A stretch of DNA of 12,667 bases from Saprospiraceae bacterium. Lineage in GTDB: Bacteria; Bacteroidota; Bacteroidia; Chitinophagales; Saprospiraceae. The translations under genes were made by a program, and so were the position numbers. The notes under the pieces were generated by a model. It was not told the DNA's origin. It was given only the letters and a program-made list of their open reading frames with translations, and did not search any database. Location of the stretch: assembly GCA_014379065.1 (NCBI GenBank), contig JACMMM010000543.1:1-12667 (forward strand), in the 5' to 3' direction. Positions within the stretch are counted from its first letter, which is position 1. Each line of letters starts with the position of its first letter. Positions 1-7,027 of the stretch are shown here, piece after piece.

Positions 1-1766
1 ATCTGCACGGTCGGCGGGGCGATGTCTTCCCCGATCACGACGCTGGCCGTGCTGGTGCAACCGTTCAGCGCGTAGGTTATCGTCACGGTGTAGGTGCCGG
101 GTTGGTCCACATTGGGCATCCAGCTAAAGTCACCCGACAGGATATTACCATCCAACGTTGACCATGAGGGCAAAAGGTCGGGGTCGGCAGGTGTGGGCAC
201 TGGCCCGATGCCGAAGTTTTGAACAGTGCAAGTGAGCATTGCGGCTGGGCCAGCATCCGCCGGTGGTGGGGCGATGTCTTGCGGTACAACTATTGTGTCG
301 TTGGTAAAACAGCCCGTGGTGGCGTTGACAATGCTCAAAATATAAGTGCCGGGCTGATCAACGGTTGGGTTTAAAGTGCTGTCGCCGGAAACAAAATGTC
401 CGTTTGGAGTTGTCCAAATCAAAGGAAAATTTGGGCCTGAGCTGGAGTTGCTCCCGTTGAGGGTCGTTTGGTTCACCAAGCAATTCAAAATCGCGGGCGG
501 ATCAATAATGGTAGTGGGTGCAGGGGCAAAACCCAGTGCCATATTCGTCGAAGTCACGCAGATGCCTGCACCGCTCACCGTCACACTGTATGTGCCTGGC
601 AGCAAGGCATTTATGGACTGTGTTGTTTCTCCTGAAGACCAATGATATTGCGGGAAACTGCCCCCAGTCGTGGTTAAAACAGCGGTGTCGCCCACGCATA
701 AGGGTGTGCTGGCGATCTGAATGACGGGTGGGAGCAAAGGCGCCACCGTTGCGCTCGAAGTACCCGTGCAGCCATAAACATTCGTCACCGTGACCGTATA
801 AGTACCCGCCTGGTTCACGATGTTGGTGATGCCCATTACATTGTTCGACCAGGAGTAGTTGATAAAACCACCCAGCACCCGAAGTGTATCCAACAGGCCG
901 GGACACAAAGTGGGACTTGAAACGGAGATATTAAACGCGCCGACTTCTCCAGACAGGACGCCGATGGAGCCCACGCCTGTACATCCGTGACTATCGGTGG
1001 CCGTTACTTGATACACGCCTGGGTCAAAAACGGTTATTGGAGAAAGGGTATCTCCATTGTCCCATTCAAAGGATTGATAAGCGCCGGGATTCACAATAGA
1101 AAGCGTTGCGGTATCGCCTTCCGGGCACATTCTGGCAGGGCCCGCAACCGCTGGAATAAAAAGCGGCACTTCAATAACCGAAATCTGGTCGGAGGAAGTA
1201 CAACCCATAGCATCTGTAACGGTCAGGCCATAAGTCCCGGGCTGCGTGATGGGGAAAGGCTCAAAATCGCCTGCGGGGTTGGGCGGGCTCCAAAGTAATT
1301 CCTCGAAGAAAGAGTAATAATTTAGGTTGGTGTTCAGCTCCAACAAATCGTCAACGGGGCAAATGGCAGTGGGGCCTGTTATTTCAACCGGGCCGTCAAA
1401 AAAGGGTTTGTCAAAGGTAACCTGGTTGTACTGGTGCCAAACTTCGCAAGTAGTTATGCCAGGGTCCCAACTCCAGGTGCCGGGTGGGACGACCGTGATT
1501 TTGTGCGCGTTCAATCCATTGCTCCAAGTTGCCACTACCGGCTGGTGAACAAAAGTCCATGTCCAATAAATATAGGCAGAAAGGGTGACTTCGTGTGTCA
1601 CACAATTGGTATCAACTTGAATAAGCGTGGTACAGTGCCCAAAATTTGCAAGGGAATCGGGATTGGTTGGGCCCCCTGGGTCATGGGCAGAGGCTACGAT
1701 GGGCAACGCTAAAAAGCATGAAGTCAGAAGATTGCGGGCAAAAACATTCGAGTAAAAATTCGCCAT
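1..1766 (-). CDS. Secreted multi-module adhesin-like protein (partial, C-terminus off the left edge)
   Basis: An uninterrupted minus-strand frame runs from ATG at 1766 to the left edge, 588 codons without a stop. Residues 1-27 look like a signal peptide: a hydrophobic stretch around 12-26 ends in ASA before HDPGG. The rest is at least six modules, each closing with a PGTYxVTVTDxxGCT-type strand pair, at about residues 176, 249, 320, 390, 472 and 557. The first four are spaced 70-72 residues apart, the last two 82-85. Each module has a conserved Cys near its start and another in GCT. From about residue 497 a DIAPP linker separates modules, so the module type changes. This matches the Ig/PKD-like repeat proteins of Bacteroidota that are usually exported by the type IX secretion system and anchored or sorted through a C-terminal domain. 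That domain would lie beyond the window, so export by T9SS is inference. Likely role: surface adhesin, gliding or matrix protein. The exact function is unknown. Confidence 0.85.
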   Translation of the reverse strand, partial: MANFYSNVFARNLLTSCFLALPIVASAHDPGGPTNPDSLANFGHCTTLIQVDTNCVTHEVTLSAYIYWTWTFVHQPVVATWSNGLNAHKITVVPPGTWSWDPGITTCEVWHQYNQVTFDKPFFDGPVEITGPTAICPVDDLLELNTNLNYYSFFEELLWSPPNPAGDFEPFPITQPGTYGLTVTDAMGCTSSDQISVIEVPLFIPAVAGPARMCPEGDTATLSIVNPGAYQSFEWDNGDTLSPITVFDPGVYQVTATDSHGCTGVGSIGVLSGEVGAFNISVSSPTLCPGLLDTLRVLGGFINYSWSNNVMGITNIVNQAGTYTVTVTNVYGCTGTSSATVAPLLPPVIQIASTPLCVGDTAVLTTTGGSFPQYHWSSGETTQSINALLPGTYSVTVSGAGICVTSTNMALGFAPAPTTIIDPPAILNCLVNQTTLNGSNSSSGPNFPLIWTTPNGHFVSGDSTLNPTVDQPGTYILSIVNATTGCFTNDTIVVPQDIAPPPADAGPAAMLTCTVQNFGIGPVPTPADPDLLPSWSTLDGNILSGDFSWMPNVDQPGTYTVTITYALNGCTSTASVVIGEDIAPPTVQ

Positions 1767-1938
1767 AGCACTGGGAATGAATTGTAAAAAGTGGCCAATA
1801 CCTGCCTAAGGAAGCCTAAGGAGGTGAAATCATAGTGATTATCATTCAGGAAAAACGGCAGTGGGAGTAGAATCGGCGGCCAAATCTAGCAACATTGAAA
1901 GAATGTTTGCTTGGTATTTTTTTTTACCGCCAAGCCGT

Positions 1939-2117
1939 AGCTGTGCATATCGTTTCCCGTAGGGAATTCCTGTTTATAGGGTATTGAGAACCAATCATTA
2001 AAAACCCCGTATGGGGTTGCCCTACACTGCGAACGGAAACCCCATACGGGGATTTGGAAAATGGCGTTAAAAAAACTATAAACAGGAATTCCCTCCGGGA
2101 AAACGATATGCACAGCT
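1939..2117. repeat. Composite inverted repeat, two copies of a palindromic element
   Basis: The outer arms at 1939-1979 and 2076-2117 are inverted copies of about 41 nt, with one substitution and one single-base indel. Each arm contains the core CCCGTAGGGAATTCC followed by TGTTTATAG. Inside lies a second inverted pair, CCCCGTATGGGGTT at 2005-2018 and its complement at 2038-2051, each copy itself nearly palindromic. Read from either end, the unit is a CCCGTAGGG core, then TTTATAG, about 20 nt, then CCCCGTATGGGG. A third, single copy lies at 8168-8237. The structure resembles REP or MITE-like palindromic elements mobilised in trans. No transposase is present in the window. Confidence 0.85.
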
Positions 2118-2194
2118 AGTGCCGCATCTGGAAAACGACTGGGTTTGAGGGTGTTAATTTCTCTTTCAAAGTTCTACAGTGAGACAATTTTGGA

Positions 2195-2212
2195 GTGTTA
2201 ATTTTTTAACAC
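2195..2212. other. Small AT-rich hairpin
   Basis: GTGTTAA and TTAACAC form a perfect 7-bp stem around a TTTT loop. It is not at the end of any gene, so it is not an obvious terminator. It may be an operator or chance in AT-rich DNA. Confidence 0.3.
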
Positions 2213-2432
2213 ACACAGTGCACTTTACTTTCCAAAAAGAGGGTTTTATTTTGAAGCATTAATTTTTACAAGGCCTTTTTCAAAGATTGCCCCTGATTTG
2301 TGCAAAAATCAAAAACCGAACATCCTTCTGGGAGGCAGGCTAATAAAGTAATTTGCAAAAATCTCCAACATGATTCTTTAATATCTATAAAACATGATTT
2401 GGGGGTCTGCCCTACTGCCTAAATTTACCGCG

Positions 2433-2450
2433 CTTTCTACGCGTAGAAAG
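2433..2450. promoter_or_regulatory. 18-bp perfect palindrome, possible operator
   Basis: CTTTCTACGCGTAGAAAG is a perfect dyad with no loop, located about 85-100 bp upstream of the probable -7 box at 2534-2541 and 142 bp before the glycosyltransferase start. Loopless dyads of this length are typical of dimeric regulator sites. No regulator can be named from the sequence. Confidence 0.3.
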
Positions 2451-2533
2451 GGCAAGGAAAAATGGCGGCACCCGTTTGCAAAACTTTAACCTCAAAATCT
2501 TAAGAGTTTTAACTTTCTCTTAACTGCCTTTGT

Positions 2534-2541
2534 TACTTTTG
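2534..2541 (+). promoter_or_regulatory. Probable Bacteroidota-type promoter -7 box
   Basis: TACTTTTG fits the Bacteroidota -7 consensus TAnnTTTG exactly and lies 50 bp before the ATG at 2592. Upstream, TTTC at 2514-2517 is a poor match to the -33 TTTG and the spacing is somewhat short (16 nt), so only the -7 element is well supported. Confidence 0.4.
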
Positions 2542-2591
2542 CTGCGCTTTAGGAAGGGCGAAAGTTTGTATGCCAGGCCTCACAACGTAGA

Positions 2592-3299
2592 ATGGAGTTA
2601 AAAACAAAGATTGACGTGCTGATTCCGGCCTGGAATGAAGAAAAAGCCCTGCCTTTTGTACTGGCCGGGCTTCCCAAAGATTGGGTTCGACAAGTGATCG
2701 TTTGCGACAATGGCTCTACGGACCAGACAGCAGCAGTGGCAGCAGCAGCCGGAGCAGTGGTGGTGAGCCAACCGGAGCGCGGATATGGCAATGCTTGTTT
2801 GGCCGGGATGCGTTACCTAGAAAATCTATCGCCGTCTGAGCAGCCTGATATAGTGGTCTTTTTGGATGGCGATTATTCAGATTTCCCGGAGGAACTGCCA
2901 AAAGTGGTGGCGCCTATTTTGAACGACAGCAAGGACATGGTAATCGGCTCGCGAAGGCTTGGTGGTATGGAGGCAGACGCAATGACCCTCCCGCAGCAAT
3001 TCGGGAATTGGCTGGCCCCAGCCATGATTCGATTGTTCTACGGATATAGATTCAGCGATTTGGGCCCTTTTCGAGCCATCCGGTGGGACAAACTCAAGGC
3101 CCTTGGGATGCAAGACAAAAATTTTGGATGGACGGTGGAAATGCAAGTGCGGGCAGCAAAAATGAAACTCAACTGCTCTGAAGTGCCGGTGCGGTATCGC
3201 AAAAGAGCCGCAGGGTACAGCAAGGTTTCGGGAACAATACGCGGGACGGTTTTGGCAGGCTGGAAGATCATTGCGACGATATTTCGCTTGTTAATTTGA
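2592..3299 (+). CDS. Family 2 glycosyltransferase, dolichyl-phosphate-sugar synthase-like
   Basis: A 235-residue GT-A fold glycosyltransferase. The N-terminus IDVLIPAWNEE (residues 7-17) is the nucleotide-binding start of GT2 enzymes, followed by VIVCDNGSTDQT (35-46). The metal-binding DxD motif is DGD at 92-94. SDLGPFRAIR (155-164) and the late RYRKRAAGYSKVSGT (201-215) are characteristic of the DPM1/UDP-glucose:polyprenyl-phosphate glucosyltransferase branch. The enzyme probably transfers a sugar from a nucleotide donor to a lipid carrier or growing glycan at the inner face of the cytoplasmic membrane. There is no transmembrane anchor beyond a weakly hydrophobic C-terminus (about 218-235). 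The start ATG directly precedes the conserved N-terminus and has no Shine-Dalgarno site. A second GT2 gene follows 117 bp downstream, so the two may be co-transcribed. Sugar and acceptor cannot be read from the sequence. Confidence 0.9.
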   Translation: MELKTKIDVLIPAWNEEKALPFVLAGLPKDWVRQVIVCDNGSTDQTAAVAAAAGAVVVSQPERGYGNACLAGMRYLENLSPSEQPDIVVFLDGDYSDFPEELPKVVAPILNDSKDMVIGSRRLGGMEADAMTLPQQFGNWLAPAMIRLFYGYRFSDLGPFRAIRWDKLKALGMQDKNFGWTVEMQVRAAKMKLNCSEVPVRYRKRAAGYSKVSGTIRGTVLAGWKIIATIFRLLI

Positions 3300-3322
3300 A
3301 TAAATGTTGATTCGGTTAAATG

Positions 3323-3382
3323 TTGATTTGGTTATTCGGGCACTCAAGCTTAGGCACTCAAATCACCAAATAACCAATTCAA
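3323..3382. repeat. Imperfect word-repeat hairpin between glycosyltransferase genes
   Basis: The arm at 3323-3339 (TTGATTTGGTTATTCGG) pairs with 3366-3382 at 15 of 17 positions around a 26-nt loop. The flanks repeat the same words: TGTTGATT twice on the left, and ACCAA, CAATTCAA and AATCAACC on the right. This is a degenerate member of the intergenic hairpin class seen throughout the window. It sits between two plus-strand genes, where it could process or attenuate a shared transcript. Confidence 0.55.
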
Positions 3383-3416
3383 CAAATCAACCATAAAAAC
3401 ATTCACCAATTCAAAT

Positions 3417-4964
3417 ATGTACGGTCTTCATTCTCTTTTCGAGGCATTTCAGTATCAGGCATTTGTCGATTTTGGCTACCTGATGCTGCTCATCTATTTC
3501 CTCGCTATGAGCGGGGTGACGATTTACGCGCTGCTCCAGTTCCACCTGTTGTACCTCTACAAAAAGTACCACAAGGAGAACCCGGAAATTCGGTACACAC
3601 AATACGGCGCGACCGACCAAAATGCGCCCTTTGTAACGGTGCAACTTCCGATGTACAACGAGATGTACGTCGCTGAACGCATCATGGATTATGTGGCTGC
3701 GCAAGAGTACCCAAAAGACCGCTTCCAAATTCAAGTCCTCGACGACTCGACTGACGAAACGGTAAGCATCGTGGCAGCCAAAGTGGCCGCACTCAAAGCA
3801 GAAGGCTTCGACATTCAACACGTTCACCGCGTGAACCGCCAAGGCTACAAAGCAGGCGCACTCCAAGAGGCAATGCCTTTGGTGAAGGGTGAGTTCATCG
3901 CCATTTTCGACGCTGACTTCACGCCCCGCCCCGACTTCCTCCGCACGACGATGACTTATTTTGAAGATCCAAAAGTGGCCATTGTACAGACGCGCTGGGA
4001 GCACATCAATGCTGATTACAGCATGTTGACCAAACTTCAGGCCCTTCAACTGAACGTACACTTCACGGTGGAACAAGCGGGCCGTTCGTACGGCAACCTG
4101 CTGCTCCAGTTCAACGGCACCGCCGGCGTGTGGCGCAAAGATGTCATCAACGAAGCAGGAGGCTGGGCCAGCGATACGCTTACCGAAGACCTCGACCTGA
4201 GCTTCCGCGCTCAAATCCTGGGCTACAAAATCCAATACCTGGAAAAACTCGGCAGCCCGGCTGAATTGCCCGTAGACATGAACGCGCTGAAAGGCCAGCA
4301 ATTCCGCTGGAACAAAGGAGGCGCACAAAACGTGCGCAAACTGATGAAACTCGTGTGGAATACCGACAAACTCAACGGCATTCAAAAAATGCACGCCATG
4401 AGCCAGTTGACGGCCTACGGGGTGTTCTTGTGGGTGTTCATCGCAGCGGTGAGCAGTGTGCCATTGGCATTCGCCTTTAGCGAATTGGGCATCTCCACGC
4501 ACTTCCTTTCGTTCTCGGTATTGGGCTTGTTCTCGGTAGCCGCTATTTCTTACACGGCCAACATCACGGCTGCGCTCAACCGCACCGCACCGGCTACTTT
4601 CTGGGAAAAAGCGCGCTTCTTTGGCTTGTTCTTTTCATTTATGCCAATGTCGCTCGGTCTTTCGCTCTACAATGCTGTGGCTGTGATAGAAGGATTGCGC
4701 GGCAAAGTTTCAGCCTTCGTGCGGACGCCAAAATACGGTGGCAACGGTGGTCAACAACAAAATTCTTTGCAAAAGGCATCGTACATGGCCCGCAAAATTT
4801 CGTGGGTTACGATTGCGGAAGGCGTAATGTCTTTGGTGTTCTTGGCCTCGGCGGTTATTGGCCTTGCAACGGACAATACAGCCTTCGTGCTGTTCCACTC
4901 TATGTTGGCTTTTGGCTTTGGCACGATTTGCTACTACTCGATCAAGCACCTGAATTTCAGGTAA
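3417..4964 (+). CDS. Membrane glycosyltransferase, cellulose synthase-like GT2 family
   Basis: This 515-residue processive-type beta-glycosyltransferase has a membrane segment at about 18-46 and a cytoplasmic GT-A domain from 70 to 310. The catalytic motifs are complete: the first Asp in VLDDSTDE (107-114), DAD at 165-167, TED at 256-258, and QQFRW at 294-298, the QxxRW signature of CESA/CSL and related synthases. FNGTAGVWR (232-240) is also typical. A membrane domain of about five further helices follows (328-355, 365-385, 400-425, 462-483, 487-507). The pattern is closest to the CSLA/CaSu branch rather than to bacterial BcsA, which has a PilZ domain that is absent here. Expected role: polymerising or extending a beta-linked glycan at the cytoplasmic membrane. 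Product identity (glucan, mannan or glycolipid) is open. The upstream GT2 gene is its likely partner. A strong terminator begins 18 bp after the stop. Confidence 0.9.
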   Translation: MYGLHSLFEAFQYQAFVDFGYLMLLIYFLAMSGVTIYALLQFHLLYLYKKYHKENPEIRYTQYGATDQNAPFVTVQLPMYNEMYVAERIMDYVAAQEYPKDRFQIQVLDDSTDETVSIVAAKVAALKAEGFDIQHVHRVNRQGYKAGALQEAMPLVKGEFIAIFDADFTPRPDFLRTTMTYFEDPKVAIVQTRWEHINADYSMLTKLQALQLNVHFTVEQAGRSYGNLLLQFNGTAGVWRKDVINEAGGWASDTLTEDLDLSFRAQILGYKIQYLEKLGSPAELPVDMNALKGQQFRWNKGGAQNVRKLMKLVWNTDKLNGIQKMHAMSQLTAYGVFLWVFIAAVSSVPLAFAFSELGISTHFLSFSVLGLFSVAAISYTANITAALNRTAPATFWEKARFFGLFFSFMPMSLGLSLYNAVAVIEGLRGKVSAFVRTPKYGGNGGQQQNSLQKASYMARKISWVTIAEGVMSLVFLASAVIGLATDNTAFVLFHSMLAFGFGTICYYSIKHLNFR

Positions 4965-4982
4965 TTGGGGTAAAAAAAGGGA

Positions 4983-5027
4983 TTAAAAAAAGCCGCTTCG
5001 CAATGTTTGCGAAGCGGCTTTTTTTAA
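4983..5027. terminator. Strong bidirectional intrinsic terminator
   Basis: A perfect GC-rich stem, AGCCGCTTCGCAA (4991-5003) with its complement at 5007-5019, closes on a 3-nt loop. It is flanked by A6 on the left and T6 on the right, so it has a U-tract on either strand. It lies between the convergent cellulose synthase-like gene and ccmC and can terminate both. Confidence 0.9.
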
Positions 5028-5173
5028 TATCCAATATCCAACAAGGAATTTCCAATGTCCAAGTAAGCGCTGCGTTTGGGATTCGTCGCTGCCTTAAGCC
5101 GAAAAGACAACGTGAGTGGGCAAACTCAGCGCTTACTTGGACATTGGAAATTCCTTGTTGGATATTGGATATT
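5026..5173. repeat. Perfect 47-bp inverted repeat built of heptamer words
   Basis: Arms 5026-5072 and 5127-5173 are exact reverse complements over 47 bp around a 54-nt spacer. The right arm reads as heptamers from 5137: TTGGACA, TTGGAAA, TTCCTTG, TTGGATA, TTGGATA. The repeat abuts the terminator on the left and ends 7 bp before the ccmC stop codon, so it lies in the 3' region of both convergent genes. Identity of the arms implies recent formation or continuing arm-to-arm correction. No coding function is seen. Confidence 0.9.
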
Positions 5174-5180
5174 TCATGAT

Positions 5181-6224
5181 TCAATCCAACCCAATCATCC
5201 GATCCTCCACCCTTTTGGCCCGAGTCCGCAATTGCGCCAGCCAAAAGCCAATGCCCGTGAAGCCCAAAATGGCTGGGTAAAACACCATGCGCATCGTATT
5301 GTCCAAATCCTGACTGCCAAAAGCGGGGTTGCCCGTCGAACCAGGGTGCAGGCTTGCAAACATCCGAGGCACAATATAAAGCAGCGGAATGAGCGAGGCA
5401 AATGCAAAGATGTTGTAGACCGCCGAGAGCCGCGCTCCTTTTTCCGGCTCGTCGAAAGAGCGGCGCAGGATGAAATAAGCTAGATGAATGAGCAGCACCA
5501 CGGCAGTCATCAACTGCTTGATATCGTTGCTCCAGGGAGCGCCCCAGGTGTAATTGGCCCATAGCATCCCCGTTACCAAACCCATAATGCCAAAAAGCAG
5601 CCCAGCCTCTGCAAGCGCCGAGGCTCGGCGGTCAAAGTCCAATTTTTTGCTTAATAAAAACCGTACGCTACTTAACACTGAAGCCGCGAAAAGGAACATC
5701 AGCGCGAACCACCTCGGCACATGGTAAAACGTGTTGCGGATGCTCTCGTAAATGACGTTGCGGTAGGGGAAACTAAAATCCTTTATGATATGAAGGCTTT
5801 GCACAGGATTCTGGTTCCATGAGGTCCTTGAGTTTGCCGTCGTGTCACGCTTAATCTCCACCGCCGAGGGCAGCAGCGAAACGCCATCAGATGGGTGATC
5901 AAGAATGGCGTTGAGCATGACCGATGGCCTGGAGCGCGGCAAATCCGCCGGAAGGATGAAACTCGCTTCGAGCGTCGTGTCGCTCAATATCCTCAGGTTT
6001 TTTCCCATCACGGCTTGAGCCGAATCAAATTGCAGCCAAACCCGAATTTCTTCAGCGCGGCTGCGCGTGTAATAAGTGTTGTAGCCGTGCAAGGTAAGCC
6101 GCAGCGAATCGCCTGATTTGGCGGTTTCAGGGCTGACGTAGGCGATACCGGGTTTAAGCGGCACGAACATCCCCACAGCAAGGGCATAAAGGACAAGCAG
6201 AACGGAGAGGGTTTTCCACCACAT
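5181..6224 (-). CDS. ccmC: CcmC-type heme-handling membrane protein with an enlarged first periplasmic loop
   Basis: CcmC of system I cytochrome c maturation delivers heme with CcmAB to the heme chaperone CcmE in the cytoplasmic membrane. The 347-residue protein carries the tryptophan-rich motif WGAPWSND (227-234) and two His placed like the axial heme ligands of the family: H168 in YHVPRW and H293 in SLHPG. Helices are at about 4-22, 172-190, 204-224, 236-254, 268-288 and 311-331. This is the six-helix CcmC plan, except that the loop between helix 1 and H168 is about 145 residues instead of the roughly 20 expected. The extra part (about 25-150) is beta-rich, beginning YVSPETAKSGDSLRL. I chose ATG 6224 (MWWKTL). 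The same frame is open further upstream to 6371, but that translates the tandem array into repeats such as YPNIPISQ and is not family sequence. ccmB precedes it by 134 bp. No ccmA is in the window. Confidence 0.85.
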   Translation of the reverse strand: MWWKTLSVLLVLYALAVGMFVPLKPGIAYVSPETAKSGDSLRLTLHGYNTYYTRSRAEEIRVWLQFDSAQAVMGKNLRILSDTTLEASFILPADLPRSRPSVMLNAILDHPSDGVSLLPSAVEIKRDTTANSRTSWNQNPVQSLHIIKDFSFPYRNVIYESIRNTFYHVPRWFALMFLFAASVLSSVRFLLSKKLDFDRRASALAEAGLLFGIMGLVTGMLWANYTWGAPWSNDIKQLMTAVVLLIHLAYFILRRSFDEPEKGARLSAVYNIFAFASLIPLLYIVPRMFASLHPGSTGNPAFGSQDLDNTMRMVFYPAILGFTGIGFWLAQLRTRAKRVEDRMIGLD

Positions 6225-6244
6225 GATTGAATATTTGATATTTA

Positions 6245-6353
6245 GATATTGGGATATTTGGATATTGGGATATTGGGATATTGGGATATTGGGATATTGA
6301 AGGAACCGTGTACTGTTGAAACAATATCTCAATATCCCAATATCCAAATATCT
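6245..6353. repeat. Octamer tandem array forming a hairpin between ccmB and ccmC
   Basis: Positions 6245-6300 are seven head-to-tail copies of the octamer GATATTGG, with single changes in copies 2 and 7. After a loop of about 20 nt, the right arm (6322-6353) carries about four complementary copies, and its order (a GATATTTG variant next to regular units) matches part of the left arm with one mismatch in the aligned stretch. The array fills most of the 134-bp gap between two genes transcribed together on the minus strand, so it would be in the mRNA as a strong hairpin just upstream of the ccmC start. Confidence 0.9.
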
Positions 6354-6358
6354 CCAAC

Positions 6359-7003
6359 TCAGTCTTTCCAAATAAAGGGGAACAGTACAAAGGTCAGCGT
6401 CAACAATATCACATCAATCGCCAACAGGTTTATGATGTCGCGTTTGTAAGAAGTGTCTTGGATAAGCCGAAGGGCGATTTGGGAGAGTCGCACGAGCGTG
6501 AGCAAGATGGGCAAAATCACGGGGAAACTCAATATCGCCATCAGGGTGGCCGAGTTGTTGGCCTTGGCCGCTATACTGGCGATGAACGTAAAAGCGATGC
6601 TAAAACCCACGCTACCCAATCCCACGGTGAGGCAAAACAAGGGCATGTCTTTCACTGGATTCCCTGCCACCAGGCTGTAAGCGCCAAACGAAAGCCCGCT
6701 CAAGGTCAACAGCAACAAGGTGTTGTAAATTATTTTTGCCAACAACAGCATAGAAGGATCCGCAATCTGGTAGTAATACAATTGCCTGGACCCGCTTTCC
6801 TGCACAAAACTTTTCACCACAGCATTGATGCTCGCAAACAACACAATGAGCCAAAACAGCACGTTCCACACCTGTGCGTTCACTTTGATGCTCGCGATGT
6901 ACACCACAAAAACCATGCTGAACACGTACAACACAATGCCACTCAAGGCATAGCGCTGGCGAAATTCTAGCAAAAATTCTTTGTGCAGGAGGGTGAGGAG
7001 CAT
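6359..7003 (-). CDS. ccmB: Heme exporter membrane subunit CcmB
   Basis: CcmB is the membrane subunit that pairs with the ATPase CcmA to drive release of holo-CcmE during cytochrome c maturation. The 214-residue length is close to the family norm of about 220. The N-terminal HKEFLLEFRQRYAL (7-20) is the cytoplasmic start typical of CcmB. About six helices follow (22-38, 47-66, 87-113, 121-146, 153-175, 192-211), including the conserved stretch KANNSATLMAILSFP then VILPILL (147-168). The start at 7003 is the first Met before the conserved N-terminus. ccmC follows 134 bp downstream on the same strand and a bile acid:sodium symporter-like gene ends 141 bp upstream. Both gaps are filled with hairpin arrays. 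The usual partner ccmA is absent. Confidence 0.88.
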   Translation of the reverse strand: MLLTLLHKEFLLEFRQRYALSGIVLYVFSMVFVVYIASIKVNAQVWNVLFWLIVLFASINAVVKSFVQESGSRQLYYYQIADPSMLLLAKIIYNTLLLLTLSGLSFGAYSLVAGNPVKDMPLFCLTVGLGSVGFSIAFTFIASIAAKANNSATLMAILSFPVILPILLTLVRLSQIALRLIQDTSYKRDIINLLAIDVILLTLTFVLFPFIWKD

Positions 7004-7027
7004 GGGGGCGAAGGTAGGGGTTAGGAG

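Larger units (their letters stand above)
1767..2591. other. Divergent intergenic region, 825 bp, no gene seen
   Basis: AT-rich non-coding DNA lies between the divergent adhesin-like gene and the first glycosyltransferase. It holds a composite inverted repeat (1939-2117), a small GTGTTAA hairpin (2195-2212), an 18-bp perfect palindrome (2433-2450) and a probable promoter box (2534-2541). Two copies of the 9-mer GCCTAAGGA sit 10 bp apart at 1804-1812 and 1814-1822, just upstream of the minus-strand gene, and could be a protein-binding site. I found no tRNA or recognisable ncRNA. The short minus-strand frame over the repeat looks spurious. Confidence 0.7.

Noticed and set aside
502..906. 134-codon minus-strand open frame
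   Set aside because: It lies in a different frame within the long adhesin-like coding sequence, which alone shows regular PGTY-GCT modules.
1886..2113. 75-codon minus-strand open frame over the composite inverted repeat
   Set aside because: It is translated from both arms of the palindromic element, matches no protein family I know, and would arise wherever the element occurs.
3411..4502. 363-codon minus-strand open frame opposite the cellulose synthase-like gene
   Set aside because: It is antisense to a gene with complete catalytic motifs; its His/Val/Cys-rich composition and lack of domains are typical of an antisense shadow.
6225..6371. N-terminal extension of CcmC by 49 residues
   Set aside because: The peptide is the octamer array in translation (YPNIPISQ repeats); MWWKTL at 6224 starts a proper first helix.
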